This document shows positions 19,644 to 27,933 of a DNA stretch of 64,000 bases, piece by piece. This DNA comes from Streptomyces griseoviridis (lineage in GTDB: Bacteria; Actinomycetota; Actinomycetes; Streptomycetales; Streptomycetaceae), in the NCBI GenBank assembly GCA_014649155.1, contig BMSM01000031.1, positions 16,435 through 80,434 on the forward strand, read 5' to 3'. Numbering within the stretch: the stretch's first letter is position 1; the number at the start of each line of letters is the position of its first letter. A program made the position numbers and the translations under genes. Below the pieces are notes generated by a model. It searched no databases. It was not told the DNA's origin and saw only the letters and a list, made by a program, of their open reading frames with translations.

Positions 19644-20198
19644 ATGGACAGCCATGGGCAGTACGAGCAGCGGGTGGTGTGGACCGTCGTCGGTACCGGC
19701 ATCGGTCCGCTGCTGCTGGCCGCGACCGGCGAGGGGCTGGTCAACGTCGTCTTCCACGCCACCGGGCCGGTCCGCGACCGGGCACTGGACCGGCTCGCGT
19801 CCCGGCTGGGCACCGAGCCGGTGGAGGCACCCGGAGCCCCGCTGCTGATCCGGGCGGCGGAGCAGCTGGCGGCGTACTTCTCCGGTGAGCGGCACGTCTT
19901 CGGCCTGCCGTTGGACTGGTCGCTGATATCGGGGTTCAACCGCGAGGTGCTGCGGGAGCTGGCGAGAGGTGTCCCTTACGGGACGGTCATCGGGTACGGC
20001 CGGCTCGCCGGGCGCGTGGGCCAGCCAGGGGCGGCGCAGGCCGTGGGGACGGCGATGGGCGCCAACCCGCTGCCGGTGGTCGTGCCCTGTCACCGGGTCG
20101 TGGAGAGCGACGGCGGCATCGGCGGTTTCGGGGGCGGTCTGGAGACCAAGCGGAAGCTGCTCGCCCTGGAGGGGGTCCTCCCCGAGCCGCTGTTCTGA
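19644..20198 (+). CDS. ogt: Methylated-DNA--protein-cysteine S-methyltransferase
   Basis: A 184-aa suicide repair protein that removes alkyl groups from O6-alkylguanine and O4-alkylthymine. The active-site motif PCHRV has its acceptor cysteine at residue 149. The helix-turn-helix arginine-finger region FNREVLRELARGVPYGTVIGYG precedes it, and the family ending GGFGGGLETKRKLLALEG follows. The ATG at 19644 is chosen over the upstream frame start at 19614, because that codon lies inside the promoter and the ATG sits 8 nt after TACGGT with no Shine-Dalgarno sequence. It shares its damage-type promoter with uvrA, uvrB and polA. Confidence 0.95.
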   Translation: MDSHGQYEQRVVWTVVGTGIGPLLLAATGEGLVNVVFHATGPVRDRALDRLASRLGTEPVEAPGAPLLIRAAEQLAAYFSGERHVFGLPLDWSLISGFNREVLRELARGVPYGTVIGYGRLAGRVGQPGAAQAVGTAMGANPLPVVVPCHRVVESDGGIGGFGGGLETKRKLLALEGVLPEPLF

Positions 20199-20281
20199 CG
20201 GTGCCGGGGCGGTCGGGGGCCGCCGGCGCGTCGGCACGGGGCTGTCGGCTGCCGCGCGCTGGGCGGTCCCCCAGGGTCACG

Positions 20282-20710
20282 TCACGCGTAGTGCCGGGCC
20301 TCGAAGATGTTCCCGTCGGGGTCGGTGAAGTAGAAGCTGCGCCTGGCCATGCCGCGGGCTCCGTAGGAGTCGTACGAGTACTCCGAGACGGGGACTCCCT
20401 GCGCCTCCAGGCGGTCGCGCAGTGCCTCGAAACCGTCTTCGGGCAGGGACAGGCAGACGTGGTTGACCGGGTGCCCCGCGCCTGCGGCTGAGTGGGGCAG
20501 CATCGTCATCCGCGAGGCCATGGCGAGCGGCATGAGGTCGAAGATCGTCTCCTCGTTGAGGCGCACGGAGGGGAACGGCACCGTTCCCGCCGTGAACTCG
20601 GTGACCCGCAGCGGATCCATCTCCAGCGCCTTCTCGTAGAAGCCGACCGCGGCCAGCGGGTCGCGCACCCAGAGAACGACGTGGTCGAGGCGTGCCGTGT
20701 TGTCCGTCAT
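20282..20710 (-). CDS. VOC-family protein (glyoxalase/dioxygenase superfamily)
   Basis: A 142-aa vicinal-oxygen-chelate protein with the paired beta-alpha-beta modules: LDHVVLWVRDPLAAVGFYEK at the N terminus and HVCLSLPEDGFEALRDRLE then FYFTDPDGNIFEARHYA at the C terminus. Metal-ligand positions (H10, an internal His and the final Glu) are visible. Members include glyoxalase I, fosfomycin-resistance proteins and dioxygenases; the substrate cannot be assigned. The GTG at 20716 is an alternative start. It is divergent from psuG. Confidence 0.88.
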   Translation of the reverse strand: MTDNTARLDHVVLWVRDPLAAVGFYEKALEMDPLRVTEFTAGTVPFPSVRLNEETIFDLMPLAMASRMTMLPHSAAGAGHPVNHVCLSLPEDGFEALRDRLEAQGVPVSEYSYDSYGARGMARRSFYFTDPDGNIFEARHYA

Positions 20711-20809
20711 GGTCACCAGCCTGGTGCCGTGTCAGGGGCACCGCAAGGGTTTCGTCCGGTGCCACGCCCGCCAGAGATGAGGAAGAGCCGACGGACAGGA
20801 GGCGTACCT

Positions 20810-21718
20810 GTGGTGCTGGTGGTGTCGGAAGAGGTACGGGAGGCGCTCGACTCACGGCGGCCCGTGGTGGCCCTGGAGTCCACGATCATCGCGCACGGGC
20901 TGCCGCGCCCGCGGAACCTCCGGGTGGCACGGGAACTGGAGGAGGCGGTACGGCGGGAGGGTGCGGTACCGGCGACGATCGCCGTGCTGGACGGGCGGCC
21001 GCACGTGGGACTGGGCAAGGAGCAGCTCGAACGGGTCGCCGGTGAGGACGGTATACGCAAGCTGGGCCACCGCGACCTGCCCCTGGCGGTGGCCGCCGGG
21101 GCGAGCGGGGCGACCACGGTCTCGGCGACCGCGGCCCTGGCGGCCGGAGCCGGCATCCGGGTCTTCGCCACCGGCGGGCTGGGCGGCGTGCACCGGGAGT
21201 GGACGGTCACCCAGGACGAGTCGGCGGACCTGGGCCTGCTGGCACGTACCCGGATCACCGTGGTCTGCGCCGGGGTGAAGTCGATCCTGGACGTACCGGC
21301 GACGTTGCAGCGGCTGGAGACGCTCGGGGTCGCCGTGGCCGGGTACGGCACGGACCGCTTCCCCGGCTTCTACCTGTCCGACTCGGGGCAACCGGTGGAC
21401 TGGACGCTGCGCACACCGGAGCAGGTGGCGGCGGTGATGCGGGCGCAGGACGCCCTCGGGGTGTCCGAGTCGGCACTGATCGTCGCGAACCCCGTCCCGG
21501 TGGAGGAGCAGCTCGATCCCGAGGTGCACGCGCGGGTGCTCGCCGACGCGCTGCGGGCGTGCGCGGAGAGCGGGGTCACCGGTCAGGCGGTCACGCCGTT
21601 CCTCCTCGATCACCTGGTACGGCACACGGACGGGGCCTCGCTGAGCGCCAACCTGGCGGCGGTGCGCGGCAACGTACGGCTGGCGGCGCGGGTGGCGGCA
21701 GCCTGGACCCAGGTGTGA
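20810..21718 (+). CDS. psuG: Pseudouridine-5'-phosphate glycosidase
   Basis: A 302-aa PsuG/IndA-family enzyme that cleaves the C-C glycosidic bond of pseudouridine 5'-phosphate to uracil and ribose 5-phosphate. Hallmarks are VALESTIIAHGLPRPRN near the N terminus, GASGATTVSATAALA, FATGGLGGVHR, VVCAGVKSILDVPATLQRLE, and GTDRFPGFY. The GTG at 20810 follows ACAGGAGG at good distance. The PfkB kinase that starts 15 nt downstream probably makes its substrate, so the pair forms a pseudouridine salvage/catabolism operon. Confidence 0.95.
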   Translation: MVLVVSEEVREALDSRRPVVALESTIIAHGLPRPRNLRVARELEEAVRREGAVPATIAVLDGRPHVGLGKEQLERVAGEDGIRKLGHRDLPLAVAAGASGATTVSATAALAAGAGIRVFATGGLGGVHREWTVTQDESADLGLLARTRITVVCAGVKSILDVPATLQRLETLGVAVAGYGTDRFPGFYLSDSGQPVDWTLRTPEQVAAVMRAQDALGVSESALIVANPVPVEEQLDPEVHARVLADALRACAESGVTGQAVTPFLLDHLVRHTDGASLSANLAAVRGNVRLAARVAAAWTQV

Positions 21719-21766
21719 CGGGGGGAGCCTGGTGTGACGGAGGAGCCTGGTGCGACGGAGGAGCCG
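21712..21766. repeat. Triplicated 18-19-bp unit across the psuG/kinase junction
   Basis: Units at 21712-21730, 21731-21748 and 21749-21766 share GGTGTGACGGAGGAGCCT with one to two changes. The first holds the psuG stop, the second the kinase GTG, and all carry a GGAG-type sequence. It is a likely slippage product that duplicates translation signals. Confidence 0.8.
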
Positions 21767-22720
21767 GGTCCGGCATCGGGGCCGGGTCCGGCTGCGGGGC
21801 CGGGCGGCGCGCTGCTGGTCGTCGGGGACGTGATCACGGACATCGTGGTCCGGCCCGCCGGTCCGTTGGCCGTCGGCACGGACACGGCCGCCTCCATCCG
21901 GCGGCTGCCGGGCGGGGCGGGCGCCAACGTGGCCTGCTGGGCGGCTCAGCGGGGATGCGCGGACGTGCGGCTGTTGGGGCGGGTCGGCGCGGACACCGCG
22001 GACCGGCACGAGCGGGAGCTGCTGGCCGCCGGGGTGCGTCCCCGTCTGGTCGCGGACGAGGAGGTCCCGACCGGGACGGTCGTGTGCCTGGTCGACGCGG
22101 GCGCCTCGGCCGAACGGACGTTCCTGACGGACAGCGGGGCCTCGCTGCGGCTGGCGGCCGGCGACTGGACGGACACGCTGCTCGACGGGGTCGGGTGGCT
22201 GCATCTGTCGGGCTACCTCCTGTTCTCCGCGCCGAGCCGTGCTCTGGTGACGGTCGCTTCGGGGGCGGCACGCGCGCGTGCGGTGCCGGTGAGTCTCGAT
22301 CCGGCGTCGGCCGGTTTCCTCGCGGAGCTGGGCGCGGACCGCTTCCTCTCCCTGGTCGACGGGCTGGACGTGCTGCTGCCGAACCGGGACGAGGCGCTGC
22401 TGCTCACGGGCCTGCCTCGGGCGGCCGACGCGGCGGCGGAGCTGAGCCGCCGGGTGCCGTTGGTCGTCGTCAAGCTGGGGGCGGACGGCGCCCTGGTGGC
22501 GCGTGACGGTGCGGTACGCGCCCACGTCCCCGCCGTGCCGACGGCGCCCCTGGACACCACGGGTGCCGGCGACGCCTTCACGGGGGCGTTTCTCGCGGCC
22601 CTGCTGTCGGGGGCGGACCCGGAGGAGGCGGCGGCACGGGGGTGCCGGGCGGGCGCGGCAGCGGTCGGGCAGGTGGGCGGGCGGCCCTCGGCGACAGCCG
22701 AGGTACCGAGGCAGTCGTAG
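21734..22720 (+). CDS. PfkB-family kinase, probable pseudouridine kinase
   Basis: A 328-aa ribokinase-fold kinase: LLVVGDVITDIVVRP, LPGGAGANVACWAAQRG (substrate Gly-Gly motif), LLPNRDEALLLTGL and the C-terminal signature LDTTGAGDAFTGAFLAALL with the catalytic aspartate. Its position 15 nt after psuG makes pseudouridine phosphorylation the likely activity. The N terminus (TEEPGATEEPGPASGPGPAAGPG) is an unusual repeat. It is encoded by three copies of an 18-19-bp unit at 21712-21766 that also contains the psuG stop, the Shine-Dalgarno sequence and the start codon, so the exact start is uncertain. Confidence 0.88.
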   Translation: MTEEPGATEEPGPASGPGPAAGPGGALLVVGDVITDIVVRPAGPLAVGTDTAASIRRLPGGAGANVACWAAQRGCADVRLLGRVGADTADRHERELLAAGVRPRLVADEEVPTGTVVCLVDAGASAERTFLTDSGASLRLAAGDWTDTLLDGVGWLHLSGYLLFSAPSRALVTVASGAARARAVPVSLDPASAGFLAELGADRFLSLVDGLDVLLPNRDEALLLTGLPRAADAAAELSRRVPLVVVKLGADGALVARDGAVRAHVPAVPTAPLDTTGAGDAFTGAFLAALLSGADPEEAAARGCRAGAAAVGQVGGRPSATAEVPRQS

Positions 22721-22857
22721 CGCCCCACCGTGGTCGTCGTGCTGGGCGCCGCGCCGTCGCGGCGAAGGGACACCATCGCCTCGGAGCGCGAAGTCGGGCA
22801 CGGGCAGCCCCCGGACGCGGGCCGGCCGGCGGACGGTCTGGCCCGTGTGCCGCTCCG

Positions 22858-23652
22858 CTACGCCTTGCGCCCCCATGCCGAGATCATCGGGGCCGTGGCC
22901 AGGTCCATGGCGCCGGTGGCGACGTTCGCGAGGTGGCGTTCGATGTCCTCGTCGGTGGCGAGGCCGGCGGTGACGAGCTGATCCCGGATCTGCCGGATCG
23001 TCGCGGACTCCAGGGCCGCACAGGCGGGTGAGGTCACCGGGAAGTAGGCGTCCGCCTCGACCCGGCGCAGCCCGGCCTCCCGCAGCAGTCGCGGCAGTTG
23101 CCGCCCGTAGGAGAGGTCGGCGCCGCGCCGGGCCAGCAACTGGCGGAAGCCGTGCCGCAGCCGGTTGGCCAACTGCTGCTCCGGGCCGTGTTCGTCGGGG
23201 CACAGCAGCGGCTGGAGTGCGGGGTCGGCGTCCTCGACGAGGAGGTGTCCGCCGGGGCGCAGCGCCGCGACCATGGAGCGCAATGCCCGTTCCCGCTCCG
23301 GTACGTGGACGAGTACGAGTCTGGCGTGCACCAGGTCGAAACCTTCGCCCGGCGGCTCCTGGGCGCCGACGTCGTGCACGCGCACCTCGACCGGCGGCCG
23401 GGCGGCCGGGGTGAGACGCGAGGTGTCGATGTCGGTCGCGACGATCCGGCCCGTGGGCCCCACCTTCTTGGCCAGCCAGGAGACGACGGAGGTGCCGCCC
23501 GCTCCCACCTCCCAGCAACGCCAGCCGGGCCCGATACCCATCGTGGTGAAGTGCCGGAACGTCGTGGGGTCGAAGAGGGTGGCGAAGGCGTCGAAACGCT
23601 CCCCCGCCTCGGTCCGCCGGTTGTCGAGGAGGTATCCGTCGGTTCGCGTCAT
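22858..23652 (-). CDS. Class I SAM-dependent methyltransferase
   Basis: A 264-aa Rossmann-fold methyltransferase. Motif I is CWEVGAGGTSVVSWLA (about 46-61), motif II IVATDID, motif III GFDLVHARLVLVHVPER, and the post-III block MVAALRPGGHLLVEDADP. A C-terminal helical half with ALESATIRQIRDQLVTAGL probably covers the substrate site. The acceptor molecule is not recognisable. It is convergent with the pseudouridine kinase and divergent from corA. Confidence 0.9.
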   Translation of the reverse strand: MTRTDGYLLDNRRTEAGERFDAFATLFDPTTFRHFTTMGIGPGWRCWEVGAGGTSVVSWLAKKVGPTGRIVATDIDTSRLTPAARPPVEVRVHDVGAQEPPGEGFDLVHARLVLVHVPERERALRSMVAALRPGGHLLVEDADPALQPLLCPDEHGPEQQLANRLRHGFRQLLARRGADLSYGRQLPRLLREAGLRRVEADAYFPVTSPACAALESATIRQIRDQLVTAGLATDEDIERHLANVATGAMDLATAPMISAWGRKA

Positions 23653-23804
23653 GCGACGATCATCCCAGTTGCCCGGCTTGTCGGAAGCGGGCGACGCTCC
23701 GAGGACGACCGGTGTGGCCGAGCCCCGCCGGGAAGGCCTGCGTTCCCGGCCCTGACAGGCGGGTCCGCGGGCCGGCCGGCGGTCACCTGCTGCCCGTCAC
23801 GGGT

Positions 23805-23846
23805 TTTCCACAGCCCGGAACCAAGCGGAATCCGCCCTTTCCACAG
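23805..23846 (+). promoter_or_regulatory. Two direct TTTCCACAG sites upstream of corA
   Basis: TTTCCACAG occurs at 23805-23813 and again at 23838-23846, 33 bp apart, or about three helical turns. TTTCCACA resembles a relaxed DnaA box, but the two could equally be sites for a corA regulator. The rest of the 281-bp divergent region shows no other structure. Confidence 0.3.
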
Positions 23847-23933
23847 GCTCGCACGCGCTCTGCGGCGGCCTGGCAGACTGGCGCGGCAGGCGCGGGAAGC
23901 CCGGCGCAAGAGGAGCCACGGTAGGAGATCCAT

Positions 23934-25061
23934 ATGTCCATGGCAGGGAATCTGCGGAGGGTGACCAGCCTCGGCAAGGGCGGGCGTCTCCGTCGCGCGG
24001 CGAGGCTGGCCCGGCGGCGTCCGCGTGTCGATCTGAGCCATCCCGCGCGTTCTCCCCTGGGCTCATCGGTGGTCAACTGCGTGACGTACCGGGACGGGGT
24101 CCGCATCCCGGAGAGCGTGGGCCTGGTCGACGCGGTGGAGCGGGTCCGCAGTCGCCGGGACGGCTTCGTCTGGCTCGGCCTGCACGAGCCGACGGACGAG
24201 GAGTTCGCGGGCATCGCGGAGCTGTTCGACCTCCATCCGCTGGCGGTCGAGGACGCCGTGGAGGCCCATCAGCGTCCGAAGCTGGAGCGGTACGGGGAGA
24301 CGCTCTTCGCCGTCTTCAAGACCATCTGCTACGTCGAGCACGAGGAGCTGACGGCCACCAGCGAGGTGGTGACCACCGGCGAGATCATGGTCTTCACCGG
24401 CCGGGACTTCGTGGTCACGGTCCGGCACGGGCGGCACGGCTCGCTGGGGCCGTTGCGTGAGGAGCTGGAATCCGATCCCCGGCAGCTCGCCAAAGGACCC
24501 TCGGCGGTGCTGCACGCGGTCGCGGACCATGTCGTCGACGACTTCCTCACCGCCATCGACGCGGTGCAGGCGGACGTCGACAGCGTCGAGACGGCCGTGT
24601 TCGCGGAGGACGGCGCGCGGCTCGACCCCGGCCGTATCTACCAGCTCAAGCGTGAGCTGCTGGAGCTGAAGCGGGCGGTGGTACCGCTCGGCCGGCCGTT
24701 GGAGGAGCTGGCCACCCGGCCGATCCGGGTGGTCGACCCGGAGATACAGGCCTATTTCCGTGACGTGTCCGACCACTTGGCGCGGGCCACGGAACAGATA
24801 GCCGCCTTCGACGAACTGCTCAACTCCATCCTCCAGGCCCACCTCGCGCAGGTCACGGTCGCGCAGAACGAGGACATGCGGAAGATCACGGCCTGGGCGG
24901 CGATCGTCGCCGTGCCGACCATGGTCTGCGGGGTGTACGGCATGAACTTCGACCACATGCCGGAGCTGGGGTGGCGGTACGGCTACGGCTTGGTCCTGGG
25001 CGTGATAGCCGCCGCCTGCGTGACGTTGTACCGGGGCTTCCGGCGGAACGGCTGGCTCTGA
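23934..25061 (+). CDS. corA: CorA-family magnesium/cobalt transporter
   Basis: A 375-aa CorA channel. The long cytoplasmic N-terminal domain (about residues 45-300) ends in the stalk helix, followed by the pore signature YGMNFDHMPE (GMN at about 336-338) between two C-terminal membrane helices (WAAIVAVPTMVCGVYGMN and YGYGLVLGVIAAACVTLY). The start at 23934 follows GGTAGGAG. The first 45 residues are unusually basic (RRAARLARRRPRV), a feature of actinobacterial CorA proteins, perhaps a membrane or nucleotide anchor. It is convergent with the uridine-kinase-like gene. Confidence 0.95.
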   Translation: MSMAGNLRRVTSLGKGGRLRRAARLARRRPRVDLSHPARSPLGSSVVNCVTYRDGVRIPESVGLVDAVERVRSRRDGFVWLGLHEPTDEEFAGIAELFDLHPLAVEDAVEAHQRPKLERYGETLFAVFKTICYVEHEELTATSEVVTTGEIMVFTGRDFVVTVRHGRHGSLGPLREELESDPRQLAKGPSAVLHAVADHVVDDFLTAIDAVQADVDSVETAVFAEDGARLDPGRIYQLKRELLELKRAVVPLGRPLEELATRPIRVVDPEIQAYFRDVSDHLARATEQIAAFDELLNSILQAHLAQVTVAQNEDMRKITAWAAIVAVPTMVCGVYGMNFDHMPELGWRYGYGLVLGVIAAACVTLYRGFRRNGWL

Positions 25062-25107
25062 CGCCGCGTCCCGACCGTCACGGCGACGCTCTCGCCATGG
25101 GGGCCGG

Positions 25108-25740
25108 TCAGCCGTTCCAGGCGGGATGCCGTGGGTCGTCGGCACGGACGAGGAGGTCCGCGGTGCCGGCCGGGTCGGCCTCCTGTTCGTAGCGTGCGAA
25201 GGCCGGCAGCGTCCATCGCTCGGACTCGGGGGTACGGCGGCGCAGGGCGCCGGAAGTGAGGAGGAGGTGCACGCTCAGGTCGAGGGGGAACCAGTGGCGC
25301 AGGAGAAAGGGTCCGTGCAGCAGCAGGATGCCGCCGGGCGGGAGGGAGACATAGGCGCTGCGGGTGGCACGGTCGGTGACGGGGTCCCAGAGGTCGGGCA
25401 GGACACGTCCGTCGCCGCCCTGTTCGAGGGGGCCGAAGACCTCGCGCCACAGGGCGCCGGTGTCGTACCAGCCGTCGTAGTAGGAGTCGGCGTCCTGCCG
25501 GCCGTGTTCGAGGCGGACCGATGCGGGGCGCAGGAAGCCGGCCGCGCCGACGACCAGCGAGGGCCGCCCGAGCGGACGGAGCGCCTCGGCGACGCGCTCG
25601 GCGAGGTCGTCGGGGCGGGCCGCCGGGGCTCCGTCGAAGGCGACGCGGCACCAGGGGCTGCCGTCGGCCGGTTTCAGGTCGAGCAGACGCTCGGCGATCC
25701 GGTCGCCGAGCCGGTCCAAGGTGATCGCTTCCCATCCCAC
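25108..25740 (-). CDS. Uridine kinase-like P-loop protein lacking a clear P-loop
   Basis: About 210 aa from the GTG at 25740 (VGWEAITLDRLGDRIAERLL). The sequence matches the actinobacterial uridine-kinase-like NTPase group: VAFDGAPAARPDDLAERV where the P-loop would be, then SYYDGWYDTGALWREVF, GGILLLHGPFLL and FPLDLSVHL. The usual GxxGSGKS is replaced by DGAPAARPDD, so kinase activity is doubtful. The open frame extends to 25860 with a repetitive proline/valine leader encoded by a (GGCACGGACACG)-type repeat at 25801-25843; I exclude it. CATCAT ends 7 nt before the GTG, a weak leaderless -10. The start is uncertain. Confidence 0.75.
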   Translation of the reverse strand: MGWEAITLDRLGDRIAERLLDLKPADGSPWCRVAFDGAPAARPDDLAERVAEALRPLGRPSLVVGAAGFLRPASVRLEHGRQDADSYYDGWYDTGALWREVFGPLEQGGDGRVLPDLWDPVTDRATRSAYVSLPPGGILLLHGPFLLRHWFPLDLSVHLLLTSGALRRRTPESERWTLPAFARYEQEADPAGTADLLVRADDPRHPAWNG

Positions 25741-26149
25741 GGACCCATGATGCGCCAGGTCCCTGGTCCGGAAGGCGCGGGCATCGGCCGAAGACTCGGG
25801 CGCCGGCGCAGGCGCAGGCACGGACACGGACACGGGCGGGGACTCGGCGCACACAGGCACGTAGGCACATCACCGGGGGGGCAGATGACGTACACCGGAC
25901 GACGGGGAGCGAGTGGACGACGTGGAACCACGTCCGTACGGCGGCGGCATCGGCCGCGGCGACGGTGCCGGGCATATCGGCGCTCACCTGACCGGACGCG
26001 TCCCCCGGGCCCCCGCCCCGGTGCCGGGCACGGCAGTCGGGCGGAGGGCCCCGCCGCTGCTCTGCGGGGGTCGCCGGCCGGACGTATCGTGACAGGGAGA
26101 GTGCGGCCGCACCGCACGGCCTGACCCCGCGCACGCAAGGAAGACGGCC

Positions 26150-27640
26150 ATGGCCGACCCCAAGGGATTCATCACCACGCCCCGCCAGGAGTGGCCCCGC
26201 AGGCCGGTGGAGGAACGGGTCCGTGACTGGGACGAGGTGTATGTCCCGGGGGCCTTGCTGCCGATCGTCGCCAAGCAGGCCGACCGGTGCATGGACTGCG
26301 GCATCCCCTTCTGTCACCAGGCGTGTCCGTTGGGCAACCTGATCCCCGAGTGGAACGGCCTCGTCTCCCGGGAGGACTGGCGGGCGGCGAGCGAGCGGCT
26401 GCACGCCACCAACAACTTCCCGGAGTTCACGGGCCGGTTGTGCCCGGCGCCGTGTGAGGCGGGGTGTGTGCTGGCGATCAACCAGCCGGCCGTCACCATC
26501 AAGAACGTGGAGTGCGCCATCGGCGACCGCGCGTGGGAGGAGGGCTTCACGCCGCCGCGTCCGCCGGAACGGCTGTCGGGCCGGACGGTGGCGGTGATCG
26601 GGTCGGGGCCCACGGGTCTCGCCGCGGCCCAGCAACTGACGCGGGCGGGGCACACGGTCGCCGTGTACGAGAGGGACGACCGGATCGGGGGGCTGATGCG
26701 GTACGGCATTCCCGAGTTCAAGATGGAGAAGCGTCACCTGGAGCGGCGGATCGACCAGATGCGGGCGGAGGGGACGCGGTTCCGGACGTCCACCGCGGTC
26801 GGGCGGGATGTCGACGCCGAGGAGCTGCGGTGCCGGTACGACGCGGTGGTACTCGCCACGGGCGCGACGGCATGGCGGGAACTGGCGCTACCGGGGCGGG
26901 AGTTGACCGGCGTCCACCAGGCGATGGAGTACCTGCCGCTGGCCAATCGGGTGTGCGAGGGGGACCTGGACGCTTCCCCGCTGTCCGCCGCCGGGAAGCA
27001 TGTCGTCATCGTCGGCGGCGGTGACACGGGGGCGGACTGTCTGGGTACGGCGATCCGGGAGGGGGCCGCGTCCGTGACCCAGCTGGACATCTACGCGCAG
27101 CCGGGCGCGGAACGGGACGAGGAGGCGGAGCCCTGGCCGACGTACCCGCGGCTGTACCGGTTGTCGGCGGCGCACGAGGAGGCGCGGGACGTGGGTGCGG
27201 CGCCCGCGGCGGACGCGGACGCGCGGCTGTTCGCGGCGTCCACCCTCCGGCTCACCGGGGACGCGGACGGCCGGGTCCGGGAGCTGCACCTGACCGGTGT
27301 GGACGCCGGGCGGCGCCCGGTGCCCGGCGCCGAGCGGACGCTGCCGGCCGATCTGGTGCTGCTCGCGCTCGGTTTCTCCGGGCCGGACCGGGAGGACGGG
27401 CTGGTCGGCGGGCTGGGGCTGGAACTGGAGCCTCGCGGCACGATCGCGCGGAGCGCCGGGTTCGAGACCAATGTGCCCGGGGTGTTCGCGGCGGGGGACG
27501 CGGCGCGCGGGCAGTCGCTCATCGTGTGGGCGATCGCGGAAGGGAGGGCGGTCGCGGCGGCCGTCGACCAGCACCTGACCGGCCGCCCCTCACACCTGCC
27601 GGCGCCGATCGGCCCGTACGACCGCCCGATGACGGTTTGA
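26150..27640 (+). CDS. gltD: Glutamate synthase small subunit-like oxidoreductase
   Basis: A 496-aa GltD-type protein that passes electrons from NADPH through FAD and Fe-S clusters. The N-terminal cysteines C47, C50, C55 and C59 (CMDCGIPFCHQAC) and C98, C102, C106 (CPAPCEAGC) bind [4Fe-4S] clusters. Two dinucleotide folds follow: VAVIGSGPTGLAAAQQL for FAD and VVIVGGGDTGADCLG for NADPH. The C terminus has VFAAGDAARGQSLIVWAI. No gltB-like large subunit is nearby, so this is an orphan that may serve a distant GltB or another oxidoreductase partner. The start follows AAGGAAG. Confidence 0.93.
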   Translation: MADPKGFITTPRQEWPRRPVEERVRDWDEVYVPGALLPIVAKQADRCMDCGIPFCHQACPLGNLIPEWNGLVSREDWRAASERLHATNNFPEFTGRLCPAPCEAGCVLAINQPAVTIKNVECAIGDRAWEEGFTPPRPPERLSGRTVAVIGSGPTGLAAAQQLTRAGHTVAVYERDDRIGGLMRYGIPEFKMEKRHLERRIDQMRAEGTRFRTSTAVGRDVDAEELRCRYDAVVLATGATAWRELALPGRELTGVHQAMEYLPLANRVCEGDLDASPLSAAGKHVVIVGGGDTGADCLGTAIREGAASVTQLDIYAQPGAERDEEAEPWPTYPRLYRLSAAHEEARDVGAAPAADADARLFAASTLRLTGDADGRVRELHLTGVDAGRRPVPGAERTLPADLVLLALGFSGPDREDGLVGGLGLELEPRGTIARSAGFETNVPGVFAAGDAARGQSLIVWAIAEGRAVAAAVDQHLTGRPSHLPAPIGPYDRPMTV

Positions 27641-27673
27641 ACGCGGCGCACCGCTCCGCCGGGCACGGCCCGC

Positions 27674-27859
27674 CATCACCGGGCCCCGCCCCCGTTACGC
27701 CCTCACGGCACCCCAGCCGTACCGGCTCACGGCTTGACCGCGTCCCAGCCGCACGACCTCACCGCGCACCGCATCACCGGGCCCCGCCCCCCTCACGCCC
27801 TCACGGCACCCCCGCGCCACAGCCCCACGGGCCACGGGCCACGGGCCACGGGCCACGGC
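27674..27859. repeat. Repeat-rich intergenic region
   Basis: An approximately 41-bp block beginning CATCACCGGGCCCCGCCCCC occurs at 27674-27714 and again at 27772-27812, 98 bp apart. It is followed by five 7-bp units of CCACGGG at 27825-27859. The 293-bp gap between gltD and the convergent methyltransferase contains nothing else recognisable. The first block may help terminate transcription, but I see no strong hairpin. Confidence 0.75.
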
Positions 27860-27933
27860 ACAGCCCACGGCACCACCGGGCCACCGGACCCGCGCCTCCG
27901 ACGTCCCCGCCGCCCGGCGTCCCCGCGCCCGCG

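Noticed and set aside
25741..25860. A 40-residue proline-rich N-terminal extension of the uridine-kinase-like protein
   Set aside because: The DNA is a repeat microsatellite and the family begins near the GTG at 25740; not disproved, so the start stays uncertain.
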